A model generated the notes under the pieces. The model searched no databases. It was not told the origin of the DNA and saw nothing but the letters and a program-made list of their open reading frames with translations. Below are positions 34,769 to 46,423 of a stretch of DNA of 64,000 bases, piece after piece. The position numbers were made by a program, and so were the translations under genes. Each line of letters begins with the position of its first letter. Position 1 is the stretch's first letter. The DNA is from Saccharum officinarum (taxonomy: Eukaryota; Streptophyta; Magnoliopsida; Poales; Poaceae), in the NCBI GenBank assembly GCA_020631735.1, contig CM036199.1, positions 19,199,553 to 19,263,552 of the forward strand, written 5' to 3'.

Positions 34769-34876
34769 AAACACTCCATAACTATTTTTTCCCAGGGCAA
34801 GCCTGATGTGGCAAACTGGACTGCATTGATAGTTGAGGAATTTATGACTTGTGCCCTAGCCGACAGTGTACTAGTA

Positions 34877-35118
34877 CTTCCTCCATTCACAAAAAAAAAA
34901 GCAATCCTCACACTTCGAGGAACCAAATGCTTTCAAATTTAACCAAATTTATACAAAAAATAATAACATTTTATGATACAAAATAAATAATAACAGTAGA
35001 TTCGTTATGAAATATACTTTCGTAATAAACCGACTTAGAGACGCAAATGTGTTGATCAAACTTAGACAACTTTAAGGTACGAACACCATAGTTGCATTCT
35101 TTGTGGACAAAGGAGGAG
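34877..35118. mobile_element. Stowaway-like MITE
   Basis: CTTCCTCCATTCAC at the left and GTGGACAAAGGAGGAG at the right, with TA on both sides (34875-34876, 35119-35120). This is the Tc1/mariner Stowaway pattern. Confidence 0.75.
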
Positions 35119-35554
35119 TATTAGTGATTTGCGCCCCCTAACTAACCGGTAATAATCCTTAGGGCACTACCACTATGGGTAATTTGCGACATATAAATGG
35201 GCAGTGAAAGTTTCAGACAACTCAAATGGTTGACAGCTCCGATTCCTTTGGTAATACTCAAATGGAGCCGGCTCCATGAGTGCGTCGCCACTCCGATTCC
35301 TTTCGTATAGTACCCCCGATGTCGACGTGTTAAAAAAAACAACATGGGCAGACACCACGGTTCATTCATCATCTGAATCGCGATCCATAAACTGCTCAAG
35401 AACAGCTAAGCTAGCTACCAAAAAAGCTCCATACACCATAGAGGTTCTTCTGCAGTCAAACGCGTGCATGCAGTGGCAATGCAATGCATTGCAACTTGGC
35501 AGCACACAGGGACCACATGAACAACTGCACATCAACACTCAGTATACTGGAAAG
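35119..35554. other. Intergenic, nothing recognised
   Basis: Short non-coding stretch between two MITE-type elements. I see no gene. Confidence 0.5.
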
Positions 35555-36257
35555 AAAAAAAGTCTACTTCACCCCCAACTACGGGATAGACTCCTTAACT
35601 CCCTCAACTATGAAACGGTCTATTCTACTCTCTGAACTTTTCAAAACCGATCAAATTACGGTGGTTTTGCTATAGTAACAGTTGTATTGCTACAGTAGTA
35701 GCGGTCTTGCTACAGTGTCGTCTGTTTTGTCTTTTTCTTTTTATTTATTTCGGCTGAATCTTTGAAAAATTATAGTAAATCACAGAAAAATTCAATTTTT
35801 TTGGACTCCATATGAGTAGATCTACACAGTGAATATATAATATGGTATGCTTTAGTACAACAAATTTGGAGTCCAAATTACAGAAAAAATAGATCAAAAT
35901 TTACAACAAAAACTTTGTACTAAAGCATATCATATTATATGTTCACTGTATAAATCTACTTATGTGGAGTCCAACAAAATTAGATTTTTTATTTTATGAT
36001 TTTCTATGATTTACCATGATTTTTTAAAGATTCAGCCGAAATAAATGAAAAAGAAAAAGGCAAAACCGCTGGTACTGTATCAAATCCGTTGTTACTGTAG
36101 CAATACAACTGTGACTGTAGCAAATCCGCTGTCTGAAAACCATCTATGGGGTAATTTGACCGGTTTTGGAAAGTTCAGAGGGGCAGAGTAGACCGTTTCA
36201 TTGTTGAGAGAGTTAAGTAAGTAGTTTACCCCATAGTTAGGGGTGGAGTAGACTTTA
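35555..36257. mobile_element. Hairpin element, copy H2
   Basis: Arms share AAAGTCTACTTCACCCCC, TATGAAACGGTCTATTC and the CACAGTGAATATATAATATG block with H1 and H3, inverted about a centre near 35890. Flanks TGGAAAGA and TAGAAAGA may be a mutated target duplication. Termini are more diverged than in H1 and H3. Confidence 0.75.
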
Positions 36258-36487
36258 TAGTAGAAAGAAGCGGGGACTATGGCGCGGAGCAGGACGCTGT
36301 AGCGGTTGGAGTTGCGTCCTTCTCGATGGTCAGGTTCAGGTCTATACTCCCTGTCCCCGTATCATTCGGCGATCGCCCGCTAGCTTGCGAGGAGCTGTTC
36401 GGCTGGTTTCTGAGCCTTATAAGACTGGAGCTAATTTGTTATAGGAAAAAATATTATACTTGAGAAGACAGATTGATAACCGGCTAA

Positions 36488-36944
36488 GACTATTCGCACT
36501 CATGAATTTCTATATTTATCATCTATATATCATAGTCATCAAGATTCTCTCCTCTATACTCAATTCTCCCGCACTCATCCATCCTCTATATCATCTATCC
36601 ACTGTGGAGCCCACTTGCCACTTTATCTAAATATATCCATGTGAGATCTTATTTTGAAGAATTAATTGAAACGAATTTAATGGTGCAATCAGAATTTAAT
36701 TTGGTGTTTTGGTTTGTGAGTTATAACATTTTTTTAGTAAGTTAAAAATGTAGGGCCCGCTACGCATGTGCTCTCTCTCTACTTTTTTCCTCTCCTCTCT
36801 CTTGGCCGTCTGTAGCGGACTCCGGTATCCTTTAAATTTGGCGGACGGAACCGCGTACCGGATTGAGATATCGTAGCCGCTACATCAACTTTCTTCCGCT
36901 AAATACTACTGCACGCTCATTTAGAGTATCGAGTGCAGATAGTT
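36488..36944. mobile_element. Harbinger-type MITE (GACTATTCGCAC family)
   Basis: Termini GACTATTCGCAC and GTGCAGATAGTT, with TAA on both sides (36485-36487, 36945-36947). The interior holds CTCTATATCATCTATCCACT and a GAGTTATAACAT block shared with 31174 and 46424. Confidence 0.75.
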
Positions 36945-36947
36945 TAA

Positions 36948-37550
36948 TAACACTACCCACAGTGTGCTCGATGCCAAAAAAAAAAGTGCATACAGTGAAC
37001 ACCGATGCTCAAAACTCTTGCTGCTGCACAATGTTCAGCGATGCCTGAGCATGTGGGCCAAACCTGTCAACGTCCCTGTTGGACAACGTTCCTTCGTGTC
37101 TTTCGGCACCGAAAAAACCAACGTCGTGGCCAGTCTAAGTTCAAGCGAGTCTGAAGTAGTTCTCGACGCGCTGCACTGCTCCAGTCATCGTGCTCATTCA
37201 TGGGCCCGCGGGACCTACGAACTCCCGTGTCCGCTGGCTTTGCTCTGCTCCCCGGTGGCGGGGGCACACGGACACAGCAGCACTGTGTGACAATTGACCA
37301 GACGCGCGCCATCATCACTTGAGCTTTCTGCGGCTGCGGTCGTTTCAAGTACATGATGGTACAGTAAATCACAACTATTTCGTGCACCAGCAGCTACAGC
37401 GAATTCACAGCGAGCAGGTAGTTGGGTGCATTTCTTGTTCCTGGCTCTCGATCGAGGATCGACTTGCTTGAGCCTGCGAGAAGGCAGGAAAGGGAATATA
37501 TGGAGTCCAATCAATCATGGTGGGCCTCTATATTATTATTGAACTCACAA
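36948..37550. other. Intergenic, nothing recognised
   Basis: Mixed composition; the open frames here show no known domain or splice context. Confidence 0.45.
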
Positions 37551-37551
37551 T

Positions 37552-37782
37552 CTGGGTGTTTGATTGGAGGGGTTAAAGTTTAATAAATACTGTAGCACTT
37601 TCGTCTTATTTGACGAAAAGTTTTCAATCTTGAACTAATTAGGTTTAATAGATTCGTCTCATAAATTACTCCTAATCTGTGCCGACATGCATACAATTAG
37701 TCTACATTTAGTACTTCATATATTTGAGAGAATATTAATGTGATAGGAGTTAAACTTTAACTCCTGAAAACCAAACAGGCCC
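37552..37782. repeat. Tourist-like MITE
   Basis: GGGTGTTTGATTGG at the left, ACCAAACAGGCCC at the right; the interior has ACTGTAGCACTTTCGTC, TTCGTCTCATAAATTA and ACATTTAGTACTTCAT. Confidence 0.75.
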
Positions 37783-37857
37783 TAACCTAGTGCTAGTCGT
37801 CAGTCGTCACTACTCCTGGAGAGCACACGACTTTTGGTTAGGTGGCTAAACTAGGGT

Positions 37858-38097
37858 CATGTTCAGTTCTCAGAAAATTTTACAAAAATTTTCAGATTCT
37901 CTGTCACATCGAATCTTTAGACACGTACATAAAGCATTAAATATAGATAAAAAATAAAACTAATTACACAGTTTAGACGAAATGGACGAAACGAATCTTT
38001 TAAGTCTAATTAGACCATGATTGGACAATATTTACCAAATAACAACGAAAAATACTACAGTACTATTTTGCTAAATTTTTCGGATCTAAACCGGCCT
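37858..38097. repeat. Tourist-like MITE
   Basis: CATGTTCAGTTCTCAG to GATCTAAACCGGCC. The interior has GCATTAAATATAGAT, ACTAATTACACAGTTT, CGAATCTTTTAAG and TACTACAGTA. Confidence 0.75.
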
Positions 38098-38263
38098 AGA
38101 GTAGCTACGATATTTTTCTTCTTCTGCTCGCCAACTCGCCATGCATGGCCTACTTCGATATTGCTAGCTGCAGCCTGCAGGGAAGAGGAGAGGCAACACT
38201 CGTTCTCGTCATCCTCCACATGCATGGACCTACCATGCATCATGCTGCTGAACAAAAGTACGG

Positions 38264-38524
38264 ACATGTTTAGTTCCAAACTCCTGAATTTGACACTATA
38301 CAAAAAGAAAATTCCGCGTCACATTAAATTTGTGGTACATGTATGAAGTACTAAATGTAGACGAAATCAAAAACTAATTGCACAGTTTGATTGTATTTTG
38401 CGAGACGAACGTTTTGAGCCTAATTAGTTAATGGTTGGACAATTATTACTAAATACAAATGAAATACTACAGTGCACTTTAGTAAATGCGACGGCGCCGA
38501 ATTCGGTCAACTAAACCAGGCCTG
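38264..38524. repeat. Tourist-like MITE
   Basis: ACATGTTTAGTTCCAAAC to AACTAAACCAGGCC. The interior has TGAAGTACTAAATGTAGACG, ATTGCACAGTTTG and GCGAGACGAACG. Confidence 0.75.
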
Positions 38525-39117
38525 CTTACTGGTGCACATCTGCTGGACACAGGCAGACGGCGGCTGTCTCTACCTTGTTTGGCGTCGTCTCAATCCATTC
38601 ACGCGGAGGTCGATCGGCGGGCTACAGCTATCTCATGCCTATCCAGTTTTTATATTATCGCCCTGTTTAGTTTTGTTCGCATCGCAACCGATCAACCAAC
38701 GACAGTCGTCGCCGATCACCAGGCCATGAACTACACATAAGAGCAGGTACAACAGCAGTCGAATCAACCACCATGTCAGCCTCGTGAATGAGATGGAGGA
38801 GAGAGAAACACCAGCTTGGCGCAACATCCGTCGATCGGCTGCACGTGAAGGCCGAGGCTGCTTTTTTCACGAACCAGTCATTCCTATGGATTCTTCTCTT
38901 CCCGTCTTGATTTAGAATAAAAAATACTATTTCAAGTATAAGAAGAGACTAGTTATTGTATGTATTAGGCTCTAAGCTTGTCTATTGCTGATCCTTGCTC
39001 TAACACACTGGTGACTGGACATACACACAGACACACATGCATGCAAGCAGCTGTGTTGACAAGACTTGCTTTTTTAAAAAAAAAACAGGTTACAAGACTT
39101 GCTAGTTGCTAATGACC
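38525..39117. other. Intergenic, nothing recognised
   Basis: No gene or complete transposon seen. Confidence 0.45.
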
Positions 39118-39362
39118 AGTGTTCACTTCGCGAAAAGTAGGTGAAAAGTTACTGTAGCATCTTTCGTTGTTATTTGGCAAAATTTGTCTAATCATGAACT
39201 AACTAGGCTCAAAAGATTCGTCCCGACATTTACAGACAAACTATGCAATTAGTTATCTTTTTTACTTACATTTAATGCTCCATGCATGTGTCAAAAAATT
39301 TGATGTGATGGGTGGAAGAGGAAATATTTTAGATTTGCATACCAACTAAACAGGGCCCAAGT
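39118..39362. repeat. Tourist-like MITE
   Basis: GTGTTCACTTCGCG to CCAACTAAACAGGGCCC. The interior has TTACTGTAGCATCTTTCG, AGATTCGTCCC and ATTTAATGCTCCATGCATG. Confidence 0.7.
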
Positions 39363-40921
39363 GATCCAGTTGAGCTAGCTAATGACATGGCCGAATATTC
39401 CAAGTACCCAGGCTCGCTCCATGTGCCAACACCAGGATACTAGTACATCAATTTGTGATGTAAATGCATGCCCACGATCTTAGTTTTATTTTTTTATAAC
39501 GGATCTTAGTTAGTTACGGGTAGTCAGCTCAGCTAACTCGTGGCCGTGGCTTGCTCTGTTCGTGTTCAAGCCTAGATACCTGCATGCATGCACCATCCCA
39601 GCTCCGTTGAAACCACGCACGAGCGGACGTGGTTTAAAGGTTTCAGCCGAAAACCGGCCGGCCACTTGTTTCTGACATTGACATGGAATCTTGAAATCAT
39701 GTACAGTACCAGCTCGATCAACTTCTTCCAGGCTGCCTTGCCTTGCCGACTTGACATTTAAGAAACAGGTGCATTCGTTCAATCCTGTTGGTCAGACCGT
39801 TTTATATTTTCCCCCATTTTGTTGTGGCCTTTAGCTTTATTTATATACGATTGCATTGTGAGAGTAGTAGCATACTAGAAGTATAGTATATAGCCGAGCA
39901 AACGAGCGCTTAGCTAGTGTCCATTGTATGTACACGGTTGCATCATTGTAGTGTTAACGGTGAGCATTTTTTTCTTTTTGTTTATCTGATTAATCGCAGT
40001 GAACTCTTGTGGTCTTAACAACGAGCACGGATGTTCCTTTTGTTTGTCCAATTGCTAAGATAGTAGACGCAGTGCGTTTCATTAGGTACATTCTCTCTCT
40101 CTCGCACACGCATTTTCAAAATGTGATATAGAACAAAAAAAGAGACAAATTAAAGAACTCTAAGATATGTCCATGTCCTCATTTTTGTATGTCCCCACGC
40201 ACCGACGACTATTATTCTCTACTAGTACTAGTTGCTTATTGTGTACTTGCACAAGCAGATAATTAAATAGCTAGAGTCCGCATTCATATATTTTTTGTTC
40301 CATTTTTGTATTTTCTTGACACATTTGTTTTGATACGTACTAGATAGTTGAAGATATATACACACACAGTGTTTGCACCTGTCTTAAATTAACAGAGCAA
40401 GTAGAATCGGATGATGGTTTGTAGTGGTTGTGACTTTGGACAACACAATAAACGCTAATCTTATTAGCTGACACTCCACTACATACACACATCGCATTTG
40501 CATTTAGCAAGTTGCCTACGCGTCCACCATATCGACTTTCGAATTAAAGCATACAAACACTTTGTCATATCTGAACAACATTTGATTTTGAATCCACACG
40601 AATAACCAGCTAGTAGCTCGGCCCTGCTTGAGCCTTCGTTCAGAACTGTCCAGAATTGATTGATTGGCCGACTAATCAAATTAGAATCAGTGATTACAGG
40701 AACGTGTGGAGACGTGATTAAGTTGAGGCGCGAACTTTTTTTTTTAAAAAAAAACATATTTCCGCTCTTGCACTGCTCCGTGGATTCGGCCAACCGCAGC
40801 GACCTCCTAGCTCTGTCAACGTCTAATCAGCGCAACGCTTAATTAAACTCTAGTATGTCAAGCCACTCTCAGTTTGTCACCTAGCTAGCAGCTACTACTA
40901 GCCTGGCTTGTTCGCCCAGAC
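39363..40921. other. Intergenic, nothing recognised
   Basis: 1.5 kb of AT-rich DNA with short simple repeats (CT-rich at about 40091-40104, CA-rich at 40360-40370). No gene, RNA gene or complete transposon identified. Confidence 0.45.
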
Positions 40922-41168
40922 AGGCTGTGTTTAGATCCATCGAAAAGTGCACTATGCAAAATAAGATTCCCCGTCACATCAAACTTGCGATACATATATG
41001 GAGTACTAAATGTGGATAAAATCAAAAACTGATTGCACAGTTTGGTTGTACTTTGCGAAACGAACGTTTTGAGCCTAATTAGTCAATATTTGGACAATTT
41101 TTACCAAATACAAACAAAATGCTACAGTGTATTTTGGCACTCCAAAATTCGGATCTAAACACAGCCTA
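40922..41168. repeat. Tourist-like MITE
   Basis: GGCTGTGTTTAGATCC at the left, GGATCTAAACACAGCC at the right: clear 16-bp inverted termini. The interior has GAGTACTAAATGTGGAT and GCGAAACGAACG. Confidence 0.85.
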
Positions 41169-41410
41169 AACTAAACTGCCTGTTAATTTTGAGATCAGGA
41201 ATTCCGACTGACATGATCGATACAACTCCCACTTGATCTCTACGTCAAAATCAACGTATCAAACACTATGTAAAATCAAAACAACTTCTAATTCAGAACC
41301 GGCGGGGTAGTTTCTAAGATTTACTTATCGTTTTTCTAACATGTATAAATATAGAGGGTCTAAAATAATTCCCTATCTATAACAGCATAGTAGCGTCCAG
41401 TTATAGCTTA

Positions 41411-41641
41411 CTCCTTTCGTCTCTAAATATATGTCGGTTTCGCTTTTCGAGAAACAACTTTAACTAATATATATAAAAACTATGAATATTTATGGTACAT
41501 AATTAATAACATTAGATAGATATTTGAGTCTAAATTTAAAAAAAACTATTTAGAGATACAAATTTTATACGTATTTTCTACCAATTAAGTTAGACTTTCG
41601 TCATGCAAACTAAGACGATAGTTAATTAGGGACAGAATGAG
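41411..41641. mobile_element. Stowaway-like MITE
   Basis: CTCCTTTCGTCTCTAAATAT at the left, AGGGACAGAATGAG at the right, and TA on both sides (41409-41410, 41642-41643). The interior TATGTCGGTTTCGC matches the family. Confidence 0.8.
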
Positions 41642-41804
41642 TAATAAGATAGGTATATTGGTGACCACAAATCTGCGTGGTTGCTGTTTTCAATAGCAGG
41701 TGCGTACATGTGTGATGTGTCAACTCAATTGTCATCCACCTCATCGTGCTGTCATCAGCTCCTGCGAAAATATCTGCAGCAGATACGCAGGCTTGAGTCG
41801 GACG

Positions 41805-42052
41805 GCTCGATTCGGGGCTGCGCGCTACAGTGTTTCTGTCGGAATGCTGTAGCGCGTTTTGTTTTTTAGTGCAAAAAAATTATTTAAATATTGATTAATT
41901 AGATTTAAAATGTTTGTCTCATAAAGTACAACAAAACTATATAATTAATTTTTAATTTTATCTACATTTAGTACTCCATGTATTTGCCGGCATTTTGATG
42001 TGATGGAGAATTTCCTTTTTACTTAGTGGAATTTAGGGGTAAACAAGGCCGC
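41805..42052. repeat. Tourist-like MITE, degraded
   Basis: ACATTTAGTACTCCATGTAT, GTCTCATAAAGTAC and GGGGTAAACAAGGCC identify it. The left end is disturbed by a GCGCTACAG duplication. Confidence 0.6.
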
Positions 42053-42330
42053 AGTGTTTCTTTGGTTAACCGCGCCAGTGGACAACACCGAAAGGATAAC
42101 ATTAATTAACAATGATCCTCGGTACTTTATTTTTTGACAAAAAAAATGATCGTCCATATTTTTCAGTCAAACAGTTTCAGCTCCACCTACACTTTTCAAT
42201 GAAAAAGGATAGAGTTGTGAGAGCACCTAAAACAATACTCTACAAACTCCAATTATTCGTAGAGCTGCTCCACGGTGGAATTTGTGAAGCAGAGCTTGTG
42301 ACGCAGTTGCAAACACCCCCTTAGCATGAA
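42053..42330. repeat. Unclassified repeat related to 27671-27961
   Basis: CAAACAGTTTCAGCTCCACC and GAGCTGCTCCACGGTGGAA parallel the earlier copy. Non-coding. Confidence 0.5.
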
Positions 42331-43507
42331 GAACCTGCCAAAGCCTGCCGGTGCCATGTCACGGAAATGTCGCGTTAACAAACATAGAATCAATCTATTA
42401 TATCTATACGATATACAAGTATTAAAATAACCTCACGTTTACTGAAAGGGCTTATACCTTGTAAACTATGAAACCAATCAGAAAAAACAAATATAGATTA
42501 TCTAACAATCTAAGTTTAAAGAAAAAATTATGCCACGTATACCGTCTACGTTTAGAATTTTTTGTCTACATATATACAAGTGATCTTCGTTTTTTTGTGA
42601 TTGTGATCTTCTTGCTTTCATTGATCTTAATTAAATAGTGTTCCGTCTGTACAAAAGAATACCAATACATGTAGTGAAATGTAATGAAGCAATATTATCA
42701 TATAATCTTCAAGTAAATATGCAAAAGACAATGAGGTAAATAAATTTAGAGTAATTATAAAGTTCATAAAGAATTACAATCACAAATTAAAAGAATCACA
42801 ATCAGAAAGCCATCAAACTATGATTGGAGGAATAAATTTTAGGGTAATTATATCAACTCATGTAATCCTTATTTTTGAATTAATTATCCCTAAACCTAAT
42901 TATGAATTTAAAATCGAATTTAAAAGGAATTGGTTTGGTCTCCATATGTATTACTATAAATGAAGTTAAAAACTCACGCCTTTCAAAGATAGATAGGTAG
43001 AACTATGGAGGCATTACATGCATGCATGCACTGGAGCTATGCGAGTTGGAAACCGATACCTCGACATACACTGCTGGGTGCTAGCCCATGAAAAATCATA
43101 GAACCACTTTGGATCCACACGTACGCAGCTCCTTATTATTATTTGTTATCTTGCAAGACTGTTTAAAAAAATAAGCTGGGTACTTACTAGCGCTATACGC
43201 GTAGGCAACCTATCTTGCTAGTTGTCACTGATGCAGCAGAGGTCGCCTGTTGCATACCCGGATGATGCCGAAAGGTTGCATTTGATGCTGGAGAAGCAGT
43301 AGCGCTGGAGGCAAAAATTTAAGCTGAACGGCGAAACATAATGCAAAGCATGTCATTGGCATGGATGATTAGCTCGTCGAGAAAGGTGACAGAATCTTGT
43401 TATCGTGGTCAAGCCCAGCAGAGGAGACGGCTAGCCGCTAGGCGTCAGCTGATGTGCTCACGTCCACGGTCCACCCCAATCAGCCACGCCACTACCCCTA
43501 GGGCAGA
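42331..43507. other. Intergenic, nothing recognised
   Basis: AT-rich; no gene or complete transposon identified. Confidence 0.45.
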
Positions 43508-43735
43508 TCGCAAATTTTTTAACTCTCGTTACTGTAGCACTTTCGTTTGTATTTGGTAATTATTGTCCAATCGTGGACTAACTAGGCTTAAAAGATTCAT
43601 CTCGTGATTTACTACCAAACTGTGCAATTAGTTATTTTTTACCAACATTTAATACTTCATGCATACGTCTAAAAATTGATGTGGTGGAGAGAGAAAAAAA
43701 ACTTAAAATTTAGAGGGTATCTAAACAAGCGTGAG
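43508..43735. repeat. Tourist-like MITE
   Basis: GTTACTGTAGCACTTTCG, AAAGATTCATCTCGTGATTT and ACATTTAATACTTCATGCAT in family order. Termini diverged. Confidence 0.65.
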
Positions 43736-43799
43736 AGTGAAAACGACTTCACCTCACCTGCAGGCCGAGATGATCCTCCCCCTCGATAGGCAACGCTGC

Positions 43800-44000
43800 T
43801 TACTTCAAAATTTCAAAAATTTTATAAGATTCTTCGTCACATCGAATCTTTAGACGCATGCATAGAGATTAAATATAGGTAAAAAAATAACTAATTACAC
43901 AGTTGGGTTGTAAATCACGAGATGAATCTTTCGAACCTAATTAGCCTATTAATTAGACACTAATTGTTAAATACAAACGAAAGAGTCACGGTGCAAGCTC
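43800..44000. repeat. Tourist-like MITE
   Basis: CACATCGAATCTTTAGACGC, ATTAAATATAGGTA, ACTAATTACACAGTT and GAGATGAATCTTTCG in family order. Termini diverged. Confidence 0.7.
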
Positions 44001-44467
44001 ACATCTTCAGCCTTCTTTCATGCGTTTGCGTGCCCACTCCCCACATGCCACAGCTAGTTTGCCTTGACTGATAAGATGGCAGTCGGATAGTTGTTTCCCT
44101 TTTGCTTTTGAAAAGGAACGATCGACAGCGTAACATCGACCTAAACAAGCAACCGGGATGTTTTCCTGCTGTCTTGCCCACTTTTGTCGATAAACAATTT
44201 TCAGAAGCGGTAAAAATCTACGAAAGGTAGTAAACTGTAAACCACAGGTGAAAAAATATAGAATTTTCTCAACAAATTTGCAAGAACATAAAAATTAATG
44301 TAGCTAGACACTCAACACTCTCTTCTGTATCTACACAAACGTACAGTACAATACGACGGCGTGCCGTATTCAAAAGCCAAACCAAAACTTGGTGTATAGT
44401 GACAGTGTAGTAAGGAAAAAAAATACACTGCTGCCCTACGTCAAAAGATCGCGCCAAATCGTACCTA

Positions 44468-45856
44468 CTACAAACCCGACGCACGCAGCGACCACACCCG
44501 CACCTCGCCGTCGAAGCTCGCGCTGCACACCTTCCACTCCTCGTCGCCGCCGTCTACACCGCCCTCCCGGGACCGCTTCTGGATCGACACAGGCGCCGCC
44601 GCGACGGACCTGACGGCGGTGTCGTGGCCGTCGATCACGGCGACGCACCCGTAGCCCCTGCCGTCCGCGGCGCGGCGCCAGGCCCGCACCGTCTGGTCCG
44701 CGGACCCGCTGACGACCAGCCCGCCCGGCGCGCACGCGACGGAGAGCACGGCCCTGCGGTGGCCCCTGAGGGCCCCGACCGCGACCATGTGGCTGGCGCT
44801 GCCCTCCCGCTCCCACACCAAGACGCACCGGTCGTTGCCGCCCGAGTAGAGCGCCTGGCCCGCGCACCCGACGGCCAGGGCGTTCACTGCCGCCGTATGG
44901 CGGGACAGCGTGGCGACCAGGTGGTAGACGCCGGGCTGCTGCTGCTGGTGCTGGTGCTTCTTGCTGCCGCCGCGCGCGCCGCGCCGGGACGACGGCGGCG
45001 GCGGCTTGTTGTCGGGGCGGCCGGGCGCCCACACGCGGACGCGCTTGTCGGCGGAGGCCGTGTACACGGTGCCGTCGGGCGCCACGGCCACGGCGTTCAC
45101 GGCGTCGTCGTGCGCCGGCAGCGACTGCAGGCACCGGAGCGACGGCAGCGCCCACACCTTGAGCGTCTTGTCCCAGGACACGGAGAAGAGGAGGCGCCCG
45201 TCGGCCGACGCCGCCACGCCCGACACGGCGTCGGCGTGCTCGATCCAGAGCCGGCGGTGGTGGCGCCGGACGGTCACGTGGTTGGACGGGACGGGGAACC
45301 GGCGAAGGCGGTCGGAGACCGTGGGGAGCGCCGCGGCGAGGCGGAGCCTGGCGGGCGAGCGCGAGGAGACCCGCCACAGGCGCAGCCGCCCGTCCTGGTG
45401 GCCCGTCACGGCTGCTGCGGCCGCCGCGCCGCCGTGGAGGTGCGCCACGCACTTGACCGAGCCCGCGGCCGCCGCGGCGTCCGCGGCGTCGGAGGTGGAG
45501 GTCGCCTCCAGCGTCGACAGGTCGTGGAGCGCCACGCACGCCGGCCGCGCCACGACGACGAGGCCGCCGTGGAGGGAGTCCCCCGCCGCCGCCGCCACGA
45601 CGGCAGCGGACGACGCGGACAGAGGGAGCAGCGTGGTGACGTGGGCTAAGGACGCGGCGAGGCTGGCGCTCGTCGCTGAAGAGAGCGAAGGGAGCGACGG
45701 GAGGGACGTCGAGGACGACGACGCCTCCGACACGGCTGCCGCCGCGGCGGACGACGTGGAGACGGTCGACGAGGAGGACGACACCGCGGTGCCCAACTTG
45801 CTGCTGTTGCCGTTCCCTTCCCTGTCTCCGTCGCCGGTGCCGGTGCCCGTAGCCAT
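44468..45856 (-). CDS. JGB: JINGUBANG-like WD40-repeat protein, intronless
   Basis: A single-exon frame from ATG 45856 to the stop at 44468, 462 residues. An upstream in-frame ATG (45880) would add eight residues. A Ser/Ala-rich low-complexity N-terminus of about 100 residues is followed by about seven WD40 units: GHQDGRLRLWRV, SVSWDKTLKVWAL, TASADKRVRVWAP, SGGNDRCVLVWE, SGSADQTVRAWRR and SASFDGEVRVWSL are the clearest blade ends. A Lys/His/Gln-rich insert (about residues 290-310) interrupts one blade. Plant intronless WD40 proteins of this layout are JINGUBANG-type; the Arabidopsis founder restrains pollen germination. Codon use is extremely GC-rich, which also creates long spurious frames in the other five frames. 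A weak TATA-like ACAAATAGA lies near 46000 on the minus strand. Confidence 0.88.
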   Translation of the reverse strand: MATGTGTGDGDREGNGNSSKLGTAVSSSSSTVSTSSAAAAAVSEASSSSTSLPSLPSLSSATSASLAASLAHVTTLLPLSASSAAVVAAAAGDSLHGGLVVVARPACVALHDLSTLEATSTSDAADAAAAAGSVKCVAHLHGGAAAAAAVTGHQDGRLRLWRVSSRSPARLRLAAALPTVSDRLRRFPVPSNHVTVRRHHRRLWIEHADAVSGVAASADGRLLFSVSWDKTLKVWALPSLRCLQSLPAHDDAVNAVAVAPDGTVYTASADKRVRVWAPGRPDNKPPPPSSRRGARGGSKKHQHQQQQPGVYHLVATLSRHTAAVNALAVGCAGQALYSGGNDRCVLVWEREGSASHMVAVGALRGHRRAVLSVACAPGGLVVSGSADQTVRAWRRAADGRGYGCVAVIDGHDTAVRSVAAAPVSIQKRSREGGVDGGDEEWKVCSASFDGEVRVWSLRASGL

Positions 45857-46420
45857 GCAGAGGCGCGGAAGAAGCTGCATTTGGAGCGTGACGGGTTATC
45901 ACTTTGTGGACTATACTATTCTCTGGCCGCGGCTGGCACAGCTCGAGACCTCGAGTAGAATGACTGGGCAGCCGCGGCTGCTCGACGGCCACGCCAGTCT
46001 ATTTGTACAAGGCGCGGGTGCCCCCGGACCGGGCATCCGACGGCCCGGGCCGCGGCAGCACGTGTGCGAGGAAACCTTGGACGGTCCAGATCGACCTGAT
46101 GTGACCCGTCGGCACGCGGTGTGGCGGCTTCCTCCAGGTCCCGATCAAGCTGACCCCCAGATGTTGGTGCACTGTCGGCTCGAGGCAGAGTATTGCAGTG
46201 CGCCAGCGTGAGTTTTTCTGCTTCAGTCGGTATCGATCTTGGATCTTGCAAAGTAGTAGAGTACTGCGCTGTGACAGCAAAATTCACTGTGAATTTGTGC
46301 TTCGCAAGCAAAGTTTCCAAAGTTGTGGTGGCCAGCAACAGTAACTGATTTCAGATTTCAAATGTCAATAAACAATCATGTTCCCTGTCAGTGGTTTAAT
46401 TTCCGTCCCGTGTCTCCCGC
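45857..46420. other. Upstream region of the WD40 gene
   Basis: Promoter-side DNA. GC-rich to about 46180 then AT-rich. No other gene recognised. Confidence 0.5.
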
Positions 46421-46423
46421 TTA

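Larger units (their letters stand above)
31866..34805. repeat. Segmental duplication, copy 2
   Basis: Colinear with 17465-27670 but lacking the gypsy and MULE insertions. The upstream sequence GGGCAGGGCGGGATGCGTCGCAAGG (read at about 34344-34368) is the uninterrupted counterpart of the gypsy target in copy 1. A small MITE (34585-34768) interrupts the far end. Confidence 0.85.

Noticed and set aside
39510..39782. Short minus-strand open frame of 90 codons
   Set aside because: No domain, no splice context, AT-rich repeat surroundings; open by chance.
44436..45992. Long open frames (518, 416 and 341 codons) on both strands over the WD40 gene
   Set aside because: They overlap the JINGUBANG-like gene in other frames, are Arg/Pro/Ala-rich by GC composition, and contain no domain. 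The WD40 frame explains the region.
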